In this document: one piece after another, positions 32,230 to 42,619 of the stretch
How the letters are laid out: every line of letters begins with the position of its first letter
Numbering within the stretch: position 1 is the first letter of the stretch
Assembly: GCA_020796225.1 (NCBI GenBank)
Contig: CM036761.1
Span: 37,880,428-37,944,427 of the forward strand
DNA length: 64,000 bases
Source of the DNA: Arion vulgaris
Taxonomy: Eukaryota; Mollusca; Gastropoda; Stylommatophora; Arionidae
Direction: 5' to 3'
Translations under genes and position numbers: made by a program
Notes under the pieces: generated by a model
Told to the model about the DNA's origin: nothing
The model's input: only the letters and a program-made list of their open reading frames with translations
Database searches by the model: none

Positions 32230-32608
32230 TAATCCCTCGTGGAGCCATCTGATATTTGTCCAGAGATTACTGATCTCAGTGTAGATGAGATCAAGTTTCT
32301 AGTCCTATCGGAGATGGACCACAAAAAAACAACATAGGTTCCGTGTTAAATTTGAACACTTAAAAGAACTCTTTGACAGTTCAAAATTGAAAAGACATTC
32401 TCAAAAACCGCTGCCAGCGCAAAATTCGTTAGAAAATATTATAATTAAATTTATAACAAAATATCTTTACCATTTTCAAAATTACATCGGGGACCCTCGC
32501 TGATGCTACGGAGTTTGTGCACTACCGCTGCGATTTTCTTATGTAAGAAAAAGATTGGAGCCCAATTGGTTACTCGCCGAATAGCAATGATGATTAATAT
32601 CAATGAAT
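32230..32608 (+). mobile_element. tRNA-derived SINE, family 1, 5'-truncated
   Basis: Starts at ccctcgtggagccatctgat, continues ctgatctcagtgtagatgag, aacaaaatatctttaccatt, cggggaccctcgctgatgct, and ends near a caatgatga repeat. Confidence 0.82.
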
Positions 32609-32609
32609 A

Positions 32610-32782
32610 GCAATGATGCGAATTAAGCCCCCTGTGAGTGCGGTTCAATTCCACGGGCTTGCAGAAAAGACACAGGTTCTCCAGATTTACTTTGTTCGTG
32701 ACACCGATCCGAAGGGTTACGATGTCCATGGCACCGAACCGAAGAACTGAAAAGCTCAAGTGCTTCTGTATTTAAAAAAAGA
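32610..32782 (+). mobile_element. tRNA-derived SINE, family 3, 5'-truncated
   Basis: ccccctgtgagtgcggttca, B box ggttcaattcc, ttcgtgacaccgatccgaag, atgtccatggcaccgaaccg, A-rich tail. It abuts the family 1 copy directly. Confidence 0.85.
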
Positions 32783-32874
32783 AACTATATTAGGAATTTT
32801 CACTTTCAATTTTGTATCAATCTTAACATTTGTCAGGGAGAATTTATAAATAACCAATTTATTAGTTGAATGCA

Positions 32875-33218
32875 TTTAAAAATAGATGTCTGCGAAAATT
32901 AATAAACATTAAATTGTGCGAATTCAGAAGAAGTGATGAAATCAGAGAAATATCTTGTCAACCACTAGTAACAACTCTTACAAGAAATAGAAGATGAAGA
33001 TATGGTGGGTATACTCACAAACACCAAACGAGCAAAGGAATGGAAGGCGACGAATTCAATAAAGGACATCAAAGCTAAACTCTGAAACTCTGCTACTGAG
33101 AAAGGCGAGAAATATCGAACTCATTTTCAGAGAAGAGATTGAGCGAGTTGTCCAGGATGGAGCGGAATGTAAAAATTACTTGCAGGCTCTATTTTACTTA
33201 TAACAGTACGAGAGAAAT
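32875..33218 (+). pseudogene. LINE pol C-terminal fragment and 3' end
   Basis: Matches 45960-46275: aatagatgtctgcgaaaatt (CLRK), tgtcaaccactagtaacaac (QPLVTT), agatgaagatatggtgggta and gagattgagcgagttgtcca. Multiple stops. Confidence 0.75.
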
Positions 33219-33284
33219 ATGATAAACGCGTAATGTTAACAAAATATACTATTTGCTGATAACAAGCAAATAATAAGTATATTA

Positions 33285-33897
33285 TAGTGAGCTTCTTCTT
33301 CTTCCAACCACTGCTGCGAGTTCCACTCGTGTGCAGGATTATAGTGAGCTTCTTTTCTTCCAACCACTGCTGCGAGTTCCCACTTTGAGTGCAATATGGA
33401 TTGTAGTGAGCCTTCGGGTTAGTTTCTTTTTTCCAACCACTGCTGCGAGTTCCCACTCGTGTGCAGGATTATAGTGAGCTTCTTCTTCTTCCAACCACTG
33501 CTGCGAGTTCCCATTCGAGTGCAGGATTATAGTAGCTTCTTTGTTCTTCTTCAACCACTGCTGAGTTCCACTGAGTGCAGGATTATAGTGAGCTTCGTTG
33601 TTTTCTTTTTCCAACCACTGCTGCGAGTTCCCACTCGAGTGCAGGATTATAGTGAGCTTCTTTGTCTCCTTCTTCCAACCACTGCTGCGAGTTCCCATTC
33701 GAGTGCAGGATTATAGTGAGCTTCGTTGTTTTCTTTTTCCAACCACTGCTGCGAGTTCCCACTCGAGTGCAGGATTATAGTGAGCTTCTTTTCACCCTGC
33801 TGCTGAGTTCCCTCGGTGCAGATTATAGTGAGCTTCTTTGTCTCCTTCTTCCAACCACTGCTGCGAGTTTACACTGGTGAGCATGATTATAGTGAGA
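33285..33897. repeat. Minisatellite, 64-bp unit, about 9-10 copies
   Basis: The unit has agtgagcttctt, a variable pyrimidine spacer, ccaaccactgctgcgagttc and a ccactcgagtgcaggattat block. Unit starts near 33641 and 33705 are exactly 64 bp apart. Some units (33530-33590, 33785-33830) carry several small deletions. Confidence 0.92.
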
Positions 33898-34553
33898 GAA
33901 AAAAATAAGATACTCTCGTGAACAGTGATTCACATAACTGATTTTGTTCCTAAATCGTCGCCGAAGCTATCGTATAAGTGCTCTGAAGCTGACACTTGTA
34001 GCTAGCTCCCTGTAGATTAAAAGCATGCTAGTACTATTATTGCTCTCAGTGCATTGACGTCAATCCTATCCAATTTTGTTTTAGTTTTTATTTTGGACAC
34101 TTAAGTAAATATTGCGTTGGAAAAGTTATCCATCTAATGATCTTTCAAACATGTTATATATTTTGATTGCTATACATCTGATGTCAAATTAAAAAGCTAA
34201 ATCTGTTGGGCAATGTTCTCCGAATCGTGCGCACAAATAAACACACAAGCATCAATGATCTTGTTCAATTACAACTCAATAATTCAGACACGTCCTGGGA
34301 ATTACATTGTCAGGAAAATATACAATCTCTGTGTGATTAGAATTACATTGAATTGAAAGATTGATTGAAAAGTCGAAATAAAATCAAACAGATTGAAATG
34401 TTATGCTCGGTTTGACCCCACTTTACAATTCATTAAGATTGTCTATAATTGCTTCCAGTGTTGCAAACTATTCTAACAACGTAGAGAAGGAGAGAGAAAA
34501 CATTTCTGTTTAATGACAATTGTCAATTATGTTTGTGGAATATTGATTGATTT
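33898..34553. other. Unannotated intronic sequence
   Basis: Nothing recognised. Confidence 0.4.
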
Positions 34554-34561
34554 GTCTACAC

Positions 34562-35760
34562 CATAGATTCCAAACTTGTTCGCCCACGCCCACTTGCACG
34601 ACATAAACTTTGTAACACCCCATTGCCGAAATACACGCCACTTTGCACGACATAAACTTTGTAACACCGCCCACTTTGCACGACATAAACTTTGTAACAC
34701 CGCCCACTTTGCACGACATAAACTTTGTAACACCGCCCACTTTGCACGACATAAACTTTGTAACACCGCCCACTTTGCACGACATAAACTTTGTAACACC
34801 GCCCACTTTGCACGACATAAACTTTGTAACACCGCCCACTTTGCACGACATAAACTTTGTAACACCGCCCACTTTGCACGACATAAACTTTGTAACACCG
34901 CCCACTTTGCACGACATAAACTTTGTAACACCGCCCACTTTGCACGACATAAACTTTGTAACACCGCCCACTTTGCACGACATAAACTTTGTAACAGCCC
35001 ACTTTGCACGACATAAACTTTGTACCGCCACTTGCGACAAAACTGAACACCGCCCACTTTGCATGACATAAACTTTGTAACACCGCCCCTTGCACGACAT
35101 AAACTTTGTAACACCGCCCACTTTGCGACATAAACTTTGTAACACCGCCCCTTTGCACGACTAAACTTGCACCGCCCACTTTGCACGACATAAACTTTGT
35201 AACACCGCCCACTTTGCATGACATAAACTTTGAACACCGCCACTTTGCACGACTAACTTTGTAACACCGCCCACTTTGCGACATAAACTTTGAACACCGC
35301 CCACTTTGCGACATAAACTTTGTAACACCGCCCACTTTGCACGACTAAACTTTGTAACGCCCTCCCATTATACAAATTTGCCACGACCCCCCCCCCATAT
35401 ATATAGCATGTTTTATTTTCACTTTGACATAGAAAATAGATATATATTTCTGTATACATGGTCAATTTTCAAATAATTATATACATGAAATAGAAAATTG
35501 ATGAAAAAATGGATCATGTAAGATGGGCATAAGATGAATTAAAATGCAGAATTTAAAATTTAAATGATTATTCAATCGCAAAATCAAGGAAATACTTTAT
35601 TTAAAAAAATATATTATTAATTTCTTCTTTAAGGGCCACAGACCCCCTAATCGTCTGAACACCTCCCGAATTCTTCTGAACCCACTATCGCCCCCCCACC
35701 CCCATTGAAAGGCTTCAGCGCCCACTGGGGGGGCTGTACTGCCCACTTTGGGAAACGCTG
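34562..35760 (+). mobile_element. hAT-like element, copy 1, carrying an internal minisatellite
   Basis: Left end catagattccaaacttg and right end ccactttgggaaacgctg are imperfectly inverted (cagcgtttcccaaagtgg). The element is flanked by gtctacac at 34554-34561 and 35761-35768, a perfect 8-bp duplication typical of hAT. No transposase frame is present. Its sister at 36109-36564 has the same ends and right half but only one copy of the subterminal unit. Confidence 0.88.
34580..35360. repeat. Minisatellite, 33-bp unit, about 23 copies, inside the hAT-like element
   Basis: cactttgcacgacataaact, ttgtaacaccgcc repeats every 33 bp. Units from about 34640 to 34990 are virtually identical. Units beyond 34995 have many single-base or few-base deletions. 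The length is divisible by three, so all frames on both strands look open (up to 259 codons); none of them is a credible gene. Confidence 0.95.
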
Positions 35761-36108
35761 GTCTACACCAATGTTCCAACAATGAAAGCTTGTATATGTT
35801 TGAAACCAGAAATTCCGCGAATAAATGCAATGATTATAAATTAACAACTCTTATTGGCTGATTTTAATGTAATTGTCTCATTTGCTAAGGGACTAGTGTG
35901 ATACAATGCTGTTAATTGTTGTGTCTATATGTCGTTTGAAATTGTATTTTGTTGTTAATTATATTAATTTGCCTGTCTATGCATCACAGAGATATTCAGT
36001 TGTGAATCATGTGCAATCAGTAGCACCCTCTTGGTTGCAGCTAGCTCACGTTTTATGTTGATGGTGTCAATAAAGATAATGGTGGTCTCTGTACGGTATA
36101 GGTTAGAC

Positions 36109-36564
36109 CATAGAATCCCAAACTTTTTGGGCCACCGCCCACTTTGAACAAAATAAACTTTGTAACGCCCCCCCCCTTTCCACATTATAACAGTTTGCCA
36201 ACGCCCCCCTCCCACATATATACTTGCTATATTTTCTCTTTGACATAGAAAATTGATATATATTTCTGTAATACATGGTCAGTTTTCAAATGATTATATA
36301 CAGGAAATAGAAAATTGATGAAAAAATGGATCGAGTAAGACAGGCATAAGATGAATTTAAATGCAGAATTCAAATTTTTAATGATTATTCAATCGTAAAA
36401 TCACGAAAATAATGTATTTAAAAATATTTGTTATTAATTTCTTCTTTAAGGAGCCACCAACCCCTAATTGCCTGAACACCCCCAAATTCTTCTGAACCCA
36501 CTATCGCCCCCATAGAACGCTTCAGCGCCCACTGGGGGCGTACCCCACGTTGTGGGAAACGCTG
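36109..36564 (+). mobile_element. hAT-like element, copy 2, 456 bp
   Basis: Left end catagaatcccaaacttttt, right end ttgtgggaaacgctg. Flanked by ggttagac (36101-36108) and ggttagat (36565-36572), an 8-bp duplication with one mismatch. It contains a single accgcccactttgaacaaaa / taaactttgtaacgcc unit, the seed of the array in copy 1. It inserted into the head of a family 1 SINE. Confidence 0.9.
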
Positions 36565-36945
36565 GGTTAGATGCTCACCTCTTGTGCCAAAGGTAACCGG
36601 TTCACTTACCAAAGATCCCTGATCTTAGTGTAGGTGAGATCGAGATCCAAGTCCTACCAGATATGGACGCTAAACAAATAGGTCCCATGTTCCAAAATCG
36701 AGAAGATCAGGCTGGAAAGCAGCTGCCCAGACAACATTCATTAGAAAAAGTGTAAAATAAAATTTCTACAAAATATCTTCACTATCATAAATTAAATCGG
36801 GACGCTCTCCGGTGCTACAGAGTGCGTGTACTGCAGCTGAGATCTTCCTGTGTTAGAAAGAGTTCAGAGTACACATAGTTACTCAACACAGTGCAATGAT
36901 GATGGTCCTGTCAATCAATCAATCAATCAATCAATAAAGATAATG
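36565..36945 (+). mobile_element. tRNA-derived SINE, family 1, interrupted by the hAT-like element
   Basis: ggttagatgctcacctcttg, gatccctgatcttagtgtag, ggctggaaagcagctgccca, acaaaatatcttcactatca, and an aatcaatcaatcaatca tail. The start of its head lies before the hAT-like insertion, near 36090. Confidence 0.8.
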
Positions 36946-37419
36946 CATTTCTCTCCAAGTATTCCTCTTCAATCTATTGACTGTATTTCTTCAATGTATT
37001 CCCACTTTTTATGAGTTTCTCAATCAAATAGTTATGTTGCATATTTTGAACTGAAATCGAAAAAGATTGGTTTCCGGTGGATTGGTTCCTTGTGACTTCA
37101 CGCGCCTAGTTATCGCAGCTCAATGAGTTTCAAAAAAAGGTTAGCATGGAAATTTATTTGTTTATTTACGAGCCCAACGTTGAACGAGTTTTGTCATTTT
37201 TCCTGTGAAGCTTTGAAACACGAATAATGAAAGAACGCAATTTTGTGACAGTACAACCGTACAGAACAGATAATGAACAATAGATAAGTAAAACGCAACA
37301 TTCATAGACAGAAAAGTGCTCAGACAAAAAAGTACTATTAAAACAACTATTGCGACAGTAGCGACATTATAAGCTTCAGATATAGAGGATAATAATATCT
37401 TCAAATATATCGTTAGACA
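36946..37419. other. Unannotated intronic sequence
   Basis: Nothing recognised. Confidence 0.35.
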
Positions 37420-37427
37420 ATCTAGGA

Positions 37428-37819
37428 CAGTGTTTACCAAACTGGTGTCCGCGAACCCACGATGGCCCGCGAGGTACTCACAAGAGGCCCTCAAGTGCGT
37501 AAAGAAATATTATGATCTTTGACATTTCAAACATAAAACATAATTTTTAAAACGTGTATAAAAACAGTGGTAGATTAGCTCTGCTGCAAAATCAAATGAC
37601 CCGACTATACCGGAGTCTAAATGTCTGACAGGACAAAATGAAAGATCATTTGAAGTTTGCCGCAGTCTGAGAAATTGGAGCCAGTCTGACTCTTTGTGTG
37701 GTGTAATAATAACTCTATCGCCAGAAGATTTTCATATATTGAAACTTGTAGGGTTCCGCGGCAGCAAACTGTATTTAAAAGGGAACAACTCGCGGTAATA
37801 TAAAGTTTGTAAACTGCTG
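37428..37819. mobile_element. hAT-like element, 392 bp
   Basis: Ends cagtgtttaccaaact and agtttgtaaactgctg are inverted with small gaps. Flanked by atctagga (37420-37427) and gtctagga (37820-37827), 7 of 8 matching. The interior gtgtccgcgaacccacgatg and gcccgcgaggtactcac text is common at hAT ends. No transposase. Confidence 0.85.
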
Positions 37820-38024
37820 GTCTAGGACATGACATTTCGAGGCTTTAACCGTTTCATTCTCAGAAAGCTCGAAAATTATTTACCAGCCTACCAATCTACA
37901 AGAAATTCCTTCTTTCGAAGATTTGAAAATAATGGCATTACAAACTAGATCACTTAATCTCTGGTTGGAAGTTGTTAACCCAGGATATTTTGTATGTGAC
38001 TATAAATCAACATGTGACGAAAAC

Positions 38025-38225
38025 GGGAGGTTTAGAATACACTTTAACAACTGGTAAAATCGAGGGTAGACGAGACAGAGGAACACAGAGAGAGACAATT
38101 TTGGATAGCCTGGCTTCATGGCACGGAAGATCGTCAACATCTGTGATGATAGCAAACACAGAGACAGAGATTTGTGGAGATCCATGATCGCCTACGCCAG
38201 CTGGCACGGCACCTGATGATGATAC
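38025..38225 (+). pseudogene. LINE pol C-terminal fragment
   Basis: LEYTLTTGKIEGRRDRGTQR, then ETILDSLASWHGRSSTSVMI, then a decayed end with a gatgatgata tail. Same family as the minus fragments at 43160-43365 and 55245-55600 and the plus one at 57120-57770. Confidence 0.78.
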
Positions 38226-38759
38226 CTATATATTGTTTCACAGACATCTACGTGACGTTATTTCAGTGTTGGGTATCAGTTGGTTTGGTACCACCCTAGT
38301 CGACACATAGTGGTATACTGCAGCACGACATGGTTGATAAGATGCACGTAGCCATTATCTTCAATTCCATAGTAAATTGGTCGATAGTCTCTCGTCGATT
38401 TTTCCTCATCTCTCGTTCCACTCCACCAATAGCGTGTTATATTGTAACATTGTGATACCAGCCATTGCGAACGGCATCGGTCACAAGTGACGTTCCACTA
38501 TAAAACTGCATGCAACATTCATAAAAACTTCTGAAGCGACGCACAATCGTTCTTATAATATCTCTTCATCGTCTGATGAATATCTGCTGCTTACTCACCT
38601 TCATCTCACCTGTACACAAAAACAGAATTGAAAAATCTGATAAACAACTTCTTTTTATTCATTCCACCATTTACTGCTTTATAGAAGTGTTGGAGGAGGG
38701 GTTTAGTGATCTTGTTTGTGCTTGTTCTATGGCACTTTTTAAGCTGTTATTAATTTAAG
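38226..38759. other. Unannotated intronic sequence
   Basis: Nothing recognised. Confidence 0.35.
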
Positions 38760-39130
38760 TTATTAAGACTGTTCTTGATGCCGTCACTTCATCTTTTGCG
38801 TGGTCTTCTTATTGCTCTGTACTCGTTATACCTTTTGTTGTATCTCTCTGTTGTAGGCGATATCATGTCATTCTTGTCAGATGTACAAACCATTTAATCT
38901 GTTGTTATTTTATGAATTGCATGACTGGTTTCACATCCAGCGTTCTGATTTCTTCATTTCTAATTTTGTCTCTTGCTGCCACACCGGTAACTCTTCTGTG
39001 TGCGTGTGTCCATGGAAACTACCATCTTGTTTTTAGTTTTCTGACATCCTGCATCTCATTAGTTTAGCAGACATGTTTTCTGTTAATATTGACCGCCTGA
39101 TTCAATACTTCAACCTTAATCTGCAATATC
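38760..39130 (-). pseudogene. LINE (RTE-like) pol C-terminal fragment (minus)
   Basis: On the minus strand VTGVAARDKIRNEEIRTLDV, KPVMQFIK, stop, QQIKWFVHLTRM. Matches the 800-900 motif of the 395-1077 copy. Confidence 0.72.
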
Positions 39131-39179
39131 GCTTCAGCCTGTGACGACCATGGTGTTTTGGACAGCAACAAATGCATAC

Positions 39180-39785
39180 CATTTTTTTCTGTTCTTGGTG
39201 ATTCTCTGTATAATGTTCCAGTTTCACTCTGCTCATTGTGATTTTCTGTATTGTGTTCCAGTTTCTCTCTGTTCTTGGCGGTTCTCTGTATCGTGTTACA
39301 TCTTCTCTTTGTTCTTGGTGGTTCTTTGTATTTTGTTCCAGCATCTATCTGTTTTTGTGGTTATCTGTATTGTGTTCCAACTTCTTTCTGTTCTTGATGG
39401 TTCGCTGTATTGTGTTCCAGCTTATCTCTGTTCTTTGTGGCTCGCTGTATTGTGTTCCAGCTTATCTCTGTTCTTGATGGTTCGCTGTATTGTGTTCAGC
39501 TATCTCTATTCTTGTGGTCGCTGTATTGTGTTCAGCTTCTCTGTTCTTGATGGTTCGCTGTATTGTGTTCCAGCTTATCTCTATTCTTTGTGGCTCGCTG
39601 TATTGTGTTCCAGCTTCTCTCTGTTCTTGGTGGTTCGCTGTATTGTGTTCCAGCTTTCTCTTCTATTCTTTTGTGGCCTTCGCCCTGTATTGTGTTCCAG
39701 CTTCTCTCTGTTCTTTGTGGTTCGCTGTATTGTGTCCCAGATTCTCTCTATTCTTGGTGGATCTCTGTATTGTGTTCCAGCTTAG
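39180..39785. repeat. Minisatellite, 40-bp unit, about 15 copies
   Basis: ctctctgttcttgatggttc, gctgtattgtgttccagctt repeats every 40 bp (for example 39381, 39421, 39461). Two damaged units lie at 39490-39545. A 40-bp unit is not a multiple of three, and the long frames across it cycle through three reading phases. Confidence 0.94.
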
Positions 39786-40294
39786 ATTTCAGTTCATGTT
39801 CTCCTTCAGGTTGTTTTTGGTCTTCCCTGTTTTCGTTTACCTTCAGATGTTCATTACAGTGCAGTTTTTGTCACAGAGTCTGCAGACATGTCTGATTCAT
39901 TTTCATCGTCTCTGTTAGAATCTCTAATATGGTGAAGCTTATAAATATTATATTGCAAATTGTACTGATTTAATTTAGATTTGGTGCATCTGTTTGCTGA
40001 AGTAGCTATATTTCTGACATTTAACAAATGTGGAGGACTAGATCGTAATCTTTGAGATGTGAATACATACATAAGTATATTTACATTTTTCAGGAAAGTA
40101 AAATTGAATCCAAAAATCATGAAATAAAAAAAAATAAGTAGATAAATAAAAGCATTCGCTCTTGTTATTTTGTATTCAGTATCGAATGAGATTTATGAGA
40201 TGGTTTAATGAGATGGTTTAATGAGATGTTAATGAGATTTGGTTTAATGAGATGTGGTTTACTTCTTATTCAGAGTTCGAAGGACATATCGCTC
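39786..40294. other. Unannotated intronic sequence
   Basis: A short gagatggtttaat duplication occurs at 40195-40260. Otherwise nothing is recognised. Confidence 0.4.
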
Positions 40295-40560
40295 GTGTGA
40301 TGTCAGGGTCCGCAAGTGAAGCAAAGAATAGTATCACTGAAATTACAAGGCATGTCGTAAGAGGCGACTGATGTAGGACCTAGGATAGCTACCCTAGTAA
40401 ATAAAAAGAATCGCATAAATCGAATGTGCTGGCCTACTTGTAAGCGCATACCTGGCACAATGCACAATCACTCTTAGGCTCAGATCACATACAAACCACA
40501 CAGAGTGGTTAACAAGTGGTCGATATGAAACATTCGAAGAAGTAGAAAAAGAAGCCGTAA
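40295..40560 (+). mobile_element. SINE-like repeat, family 5
   Basis: Reads agggtccgcaagtgaagcaa, tgtcgtaagaggcgactgat, agctaccctagtaaataaaa, tgctggcctacttgtaagcg, cttaggctcagatcacatac, and a gaagaagtagaaaaagaag tail. Confidence 0.87.
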
Positions 40561-40724
40561 GACATGTTTGTTTTCTTTATATTTAGAGTTACTGGAACGC
40601 ATTTGGTGTCAAGTTCTAGCTAGATGTTCTTTGTGTGGGGTGATTCTCTAGATTTTGTTGTTAAACTCAGTTGATTCTATTCACGCTCGGTGTAGGTGTG
40701 AGAAATCGTGAGAGGAAATCTGAT

Positions 40725-41045
40725 TTATATACACAATAGCGAAAAACAGGTTGATTTTTTTAGCTAGAACAGGGCACAGTAGTCTGAGGTACAATCTCAT
40801 TAACAAATACAAGATAGACCCTACTGACATATGCACATGGGGAACCGTCACGATGATAGAGACATACATCCTGCAAGAGTGTCTAACATACTTACTGTAC
40901 AGATGATGCACTCGTGGCCAACCTACATGTCAGTCTAAGACCAACTATAAGAAGATGTCCGTGGACTACAGTTGACTACTAACTACTTTAGAAGTATACA
41001 AGTCCATGTCTGAAAACGTTGGATGAAGAAGAAGATCTATGTAAA
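40725..41045 (+). pseudogene. LINE ORF2 C-terminal fragment (I/Jockey type)
   Basis: Frame ARTGHSSLRYNLINKYKIDP, then CTWGTVTMIETYILQECLTY. Homologous to the minus copy at 18390-18830. The cysteine-rich CP motif is degraded. It ends at atgaagaagaagatc. Confidence 0.76.
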
Positions 41046-41099
41046 CATAACTTTTATTTCAGAAAGAAAACAATAATGTTAACATTTATAAACATTATG

Positions 41100-41450
41100 T
41101 GCTTATCAAACAAATGGGCGTGGGGCTGGCTACCTCACCCCGTAGAAAAAATAAGCCAACAAATCTTCAACAAACATGGATAGCACAACAATATGAAATA
41201 ACCTACAACCATCCTAAACAGCTCCAGCTCACAACAGAGATGAAGAACTACAGGATAGACATTCTGGGAATCTCTGAAACAAGATGGAAAGAGATGGACA
41301 AAATAAAGAGAGCTGGAGGCTGATATTAAAAGGAGAGGTAAAACATGGAAAGAATTGGAAGGGATGGCTAGAGAGAGGAAGAGCTGCAAGAAGTTTGTTG
41401 AAGACCTGTGCTCCATTGGGAGTTGAAATGTGAAGAAGAAGAAGAAATAA
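41100..41450 (+). mobile_element. Internally deleted LINE: endonuclease start fused to pol end
   Basis: The left part begins gggcgtggggctggctacct (also at 14430). It encodes LQLTTEMKNYRIDILGISET and RWKEMDKIKRAGG, the opening of an apurinic-type endonuclease domain (LGISETRW motif). At about 41325-41335 it jumps to RGKTWKELEGMARERKSCKK and FVEDLCSIGS, the extreme C-terminus of pol, then a gaagaagaagaa tail. It therefore lacks reverse transcriptase and lies 67 bp upstream of VGLUT exon B. Confidence 0.8.
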
Positions 41451-41517
41451 ATGGGAACTTGTAGAAATATTATTAATATATATGTTAAAGTTGTTTGTTT
41501 TTCTTTTGAATCCACAG

Positions 41518-41663
41518 GTTTCAATGTTAATCATTTGGATATAGCTCCCAGGTATGCCAGTATTCTAATGGGGCTATCTAATTCAGTTGGAACAATAGCT
41601 GGAATGCTGTGTCCTATTGTTGTCCAGAGCATTACTAATGATGCTAGGAATGATGTTGAAAAG
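41518..41663 (+). CDS. VGLUT: Vesicular glutamate transporter, internal exon B
   Basis: This 146-bp exon encodes [40 protein letters not shown] and DARNDVEK. The [12 protein letters not shown] segment is a signature of SLC17 transporters. It is followed by the eleventh transmembrane helix ([21 protein letters not shown]). The acceptor is ttttgaatccacag ending 41517 and the donor gtgtga at 41664 (a weaker donor, aag/gtgtga). It enters in phase 1, completing the glycine codon from exon A, and leaves in phase 0. The reading joins exon C exactly as in animal VGLUTs. The distal loop ([14 protein letters not shown]) is the least conserved part. Confidence 0.92.
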
Positions 41664-42174
41664 GTGTGAATATATATAATTTATTTATGTATCCGTTTCA
41701 ACTTTACACCACCTTCATTGTGCAGTATTCCAGCTGGTATAGGCGATCATGGATCTGATCAAACGTACATCCCGTGCACTGGCAGGGATATCACATTTTT
41801 CCGTGTTACGAAATTAGACTGTTCATAGCTTTGTCTTTTCTCTGCAGTCTTCTGTGCTGTTCCTCGTTGATTTTTTCATGTTGTTACGAAATATTCTACA
41901 GTTTCTGTTCCTATAGCTTTTTCTGGAAAAATTTATGATTGTCTCATTCTGATAGAAAATCATAACAAGTTTACACTTGAGTTGGCTTATTTCGGTACAA
42001 CATTATTCTTTTTTCCAGTTCTCATCATTCTTTTGTAAAACATATCTCTGCAACCTGCACTCGTTCTGTTGCATGTGCATGTATTCTTCATTATTTGTTT
42101 TCTTATATCAGTACTGACTTTATTTAGCACTGTAAACTTTCTTGTCGACCTCCACATATCTTATTGCATATTCC
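41664..42174 (+). other. VGLUT intron, start, no clear repeat
   Basis: The intron spans 41664-46995. A few words near 41735 (ggtataggcgatcatggatc) resemble the LINE tail at 43185 but are too short to annotate. Nothing else is recognised up to 42175. Confidence 0.45.
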
Positions 42175-42565
42175 GATATGTATGTATACATATATATATA
42201 TATATTGGATATGAATCATGGACCATAACACAAACGTTAAAGAACGAAATTGGATCTTTCGAAACAAGGTGATACATTAAAGTCCTTAGAACATCCTGGA
42301 CAGGGAAGGGGAAAAAACAAAGACTTCTTACAAGACCTGCATATCGAGACGAATTGGCTCAGAAGTAACATCATATCATTGAAGATCACATTTTTGTTGC
42401 CACGTTAAATGTCACAGTTGTCTGGAGATAACGGTAATAGAAAGCATGGTTTCTAGTGTACAAAACAGGGGACGACCAAGACGAAGGTGTCAGTAGGACC
42501 TCAAAGAAACCTTGAACATGGCGCTGGAGGAGGAGGGGGAACGTGCTAGGAACAGTTTTTTTTCA
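42175..42565 (+). pseudogene. LINE pol C-terminal fragment
   Basis: YESWTITQTLKNEIGSFETR, CYIKVLRTSWTGKGKKQRLL, and after frameshifts QNRGRPRRRC. The pattern is that of a LINE polymerase after the thumb. Several stops. Confidence 0.74.
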
Positions 42566-42619
42566 GGAGTCTATACCTGTAGTTCTGTTTTAAAAATTGT
42601 TTATTTAATAATAAACTGT

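Larger units (their letters stand above)
9284..41517 (+). other. Large VGLUT intron (about 32.2 kb)
   Basis: The interval is bounded by donor gtaaag at 9284 and acceptor ccacag ending at 41517, both phase 1. Exons A and B join without a gap relative to the protein family, so no exon is expected inside. The intron is packed with SINEs, LINE tails, MITEs and minisatellites listed separately. Confidence 0.75.

Noticed and set aside
34510..35335. Overlapping frames of 211-259 codons (minus) and about 145 codons (plus)
   Set aside because: They are produced by the 33-bp array. All frames are open because the unit is stop-free and divisible by three.
39141..39918. Cysteine-rich frames of 142-214 codons
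   Set aside because: They are the product of the 40-bp minisatellite; the same unit is read in different phases.
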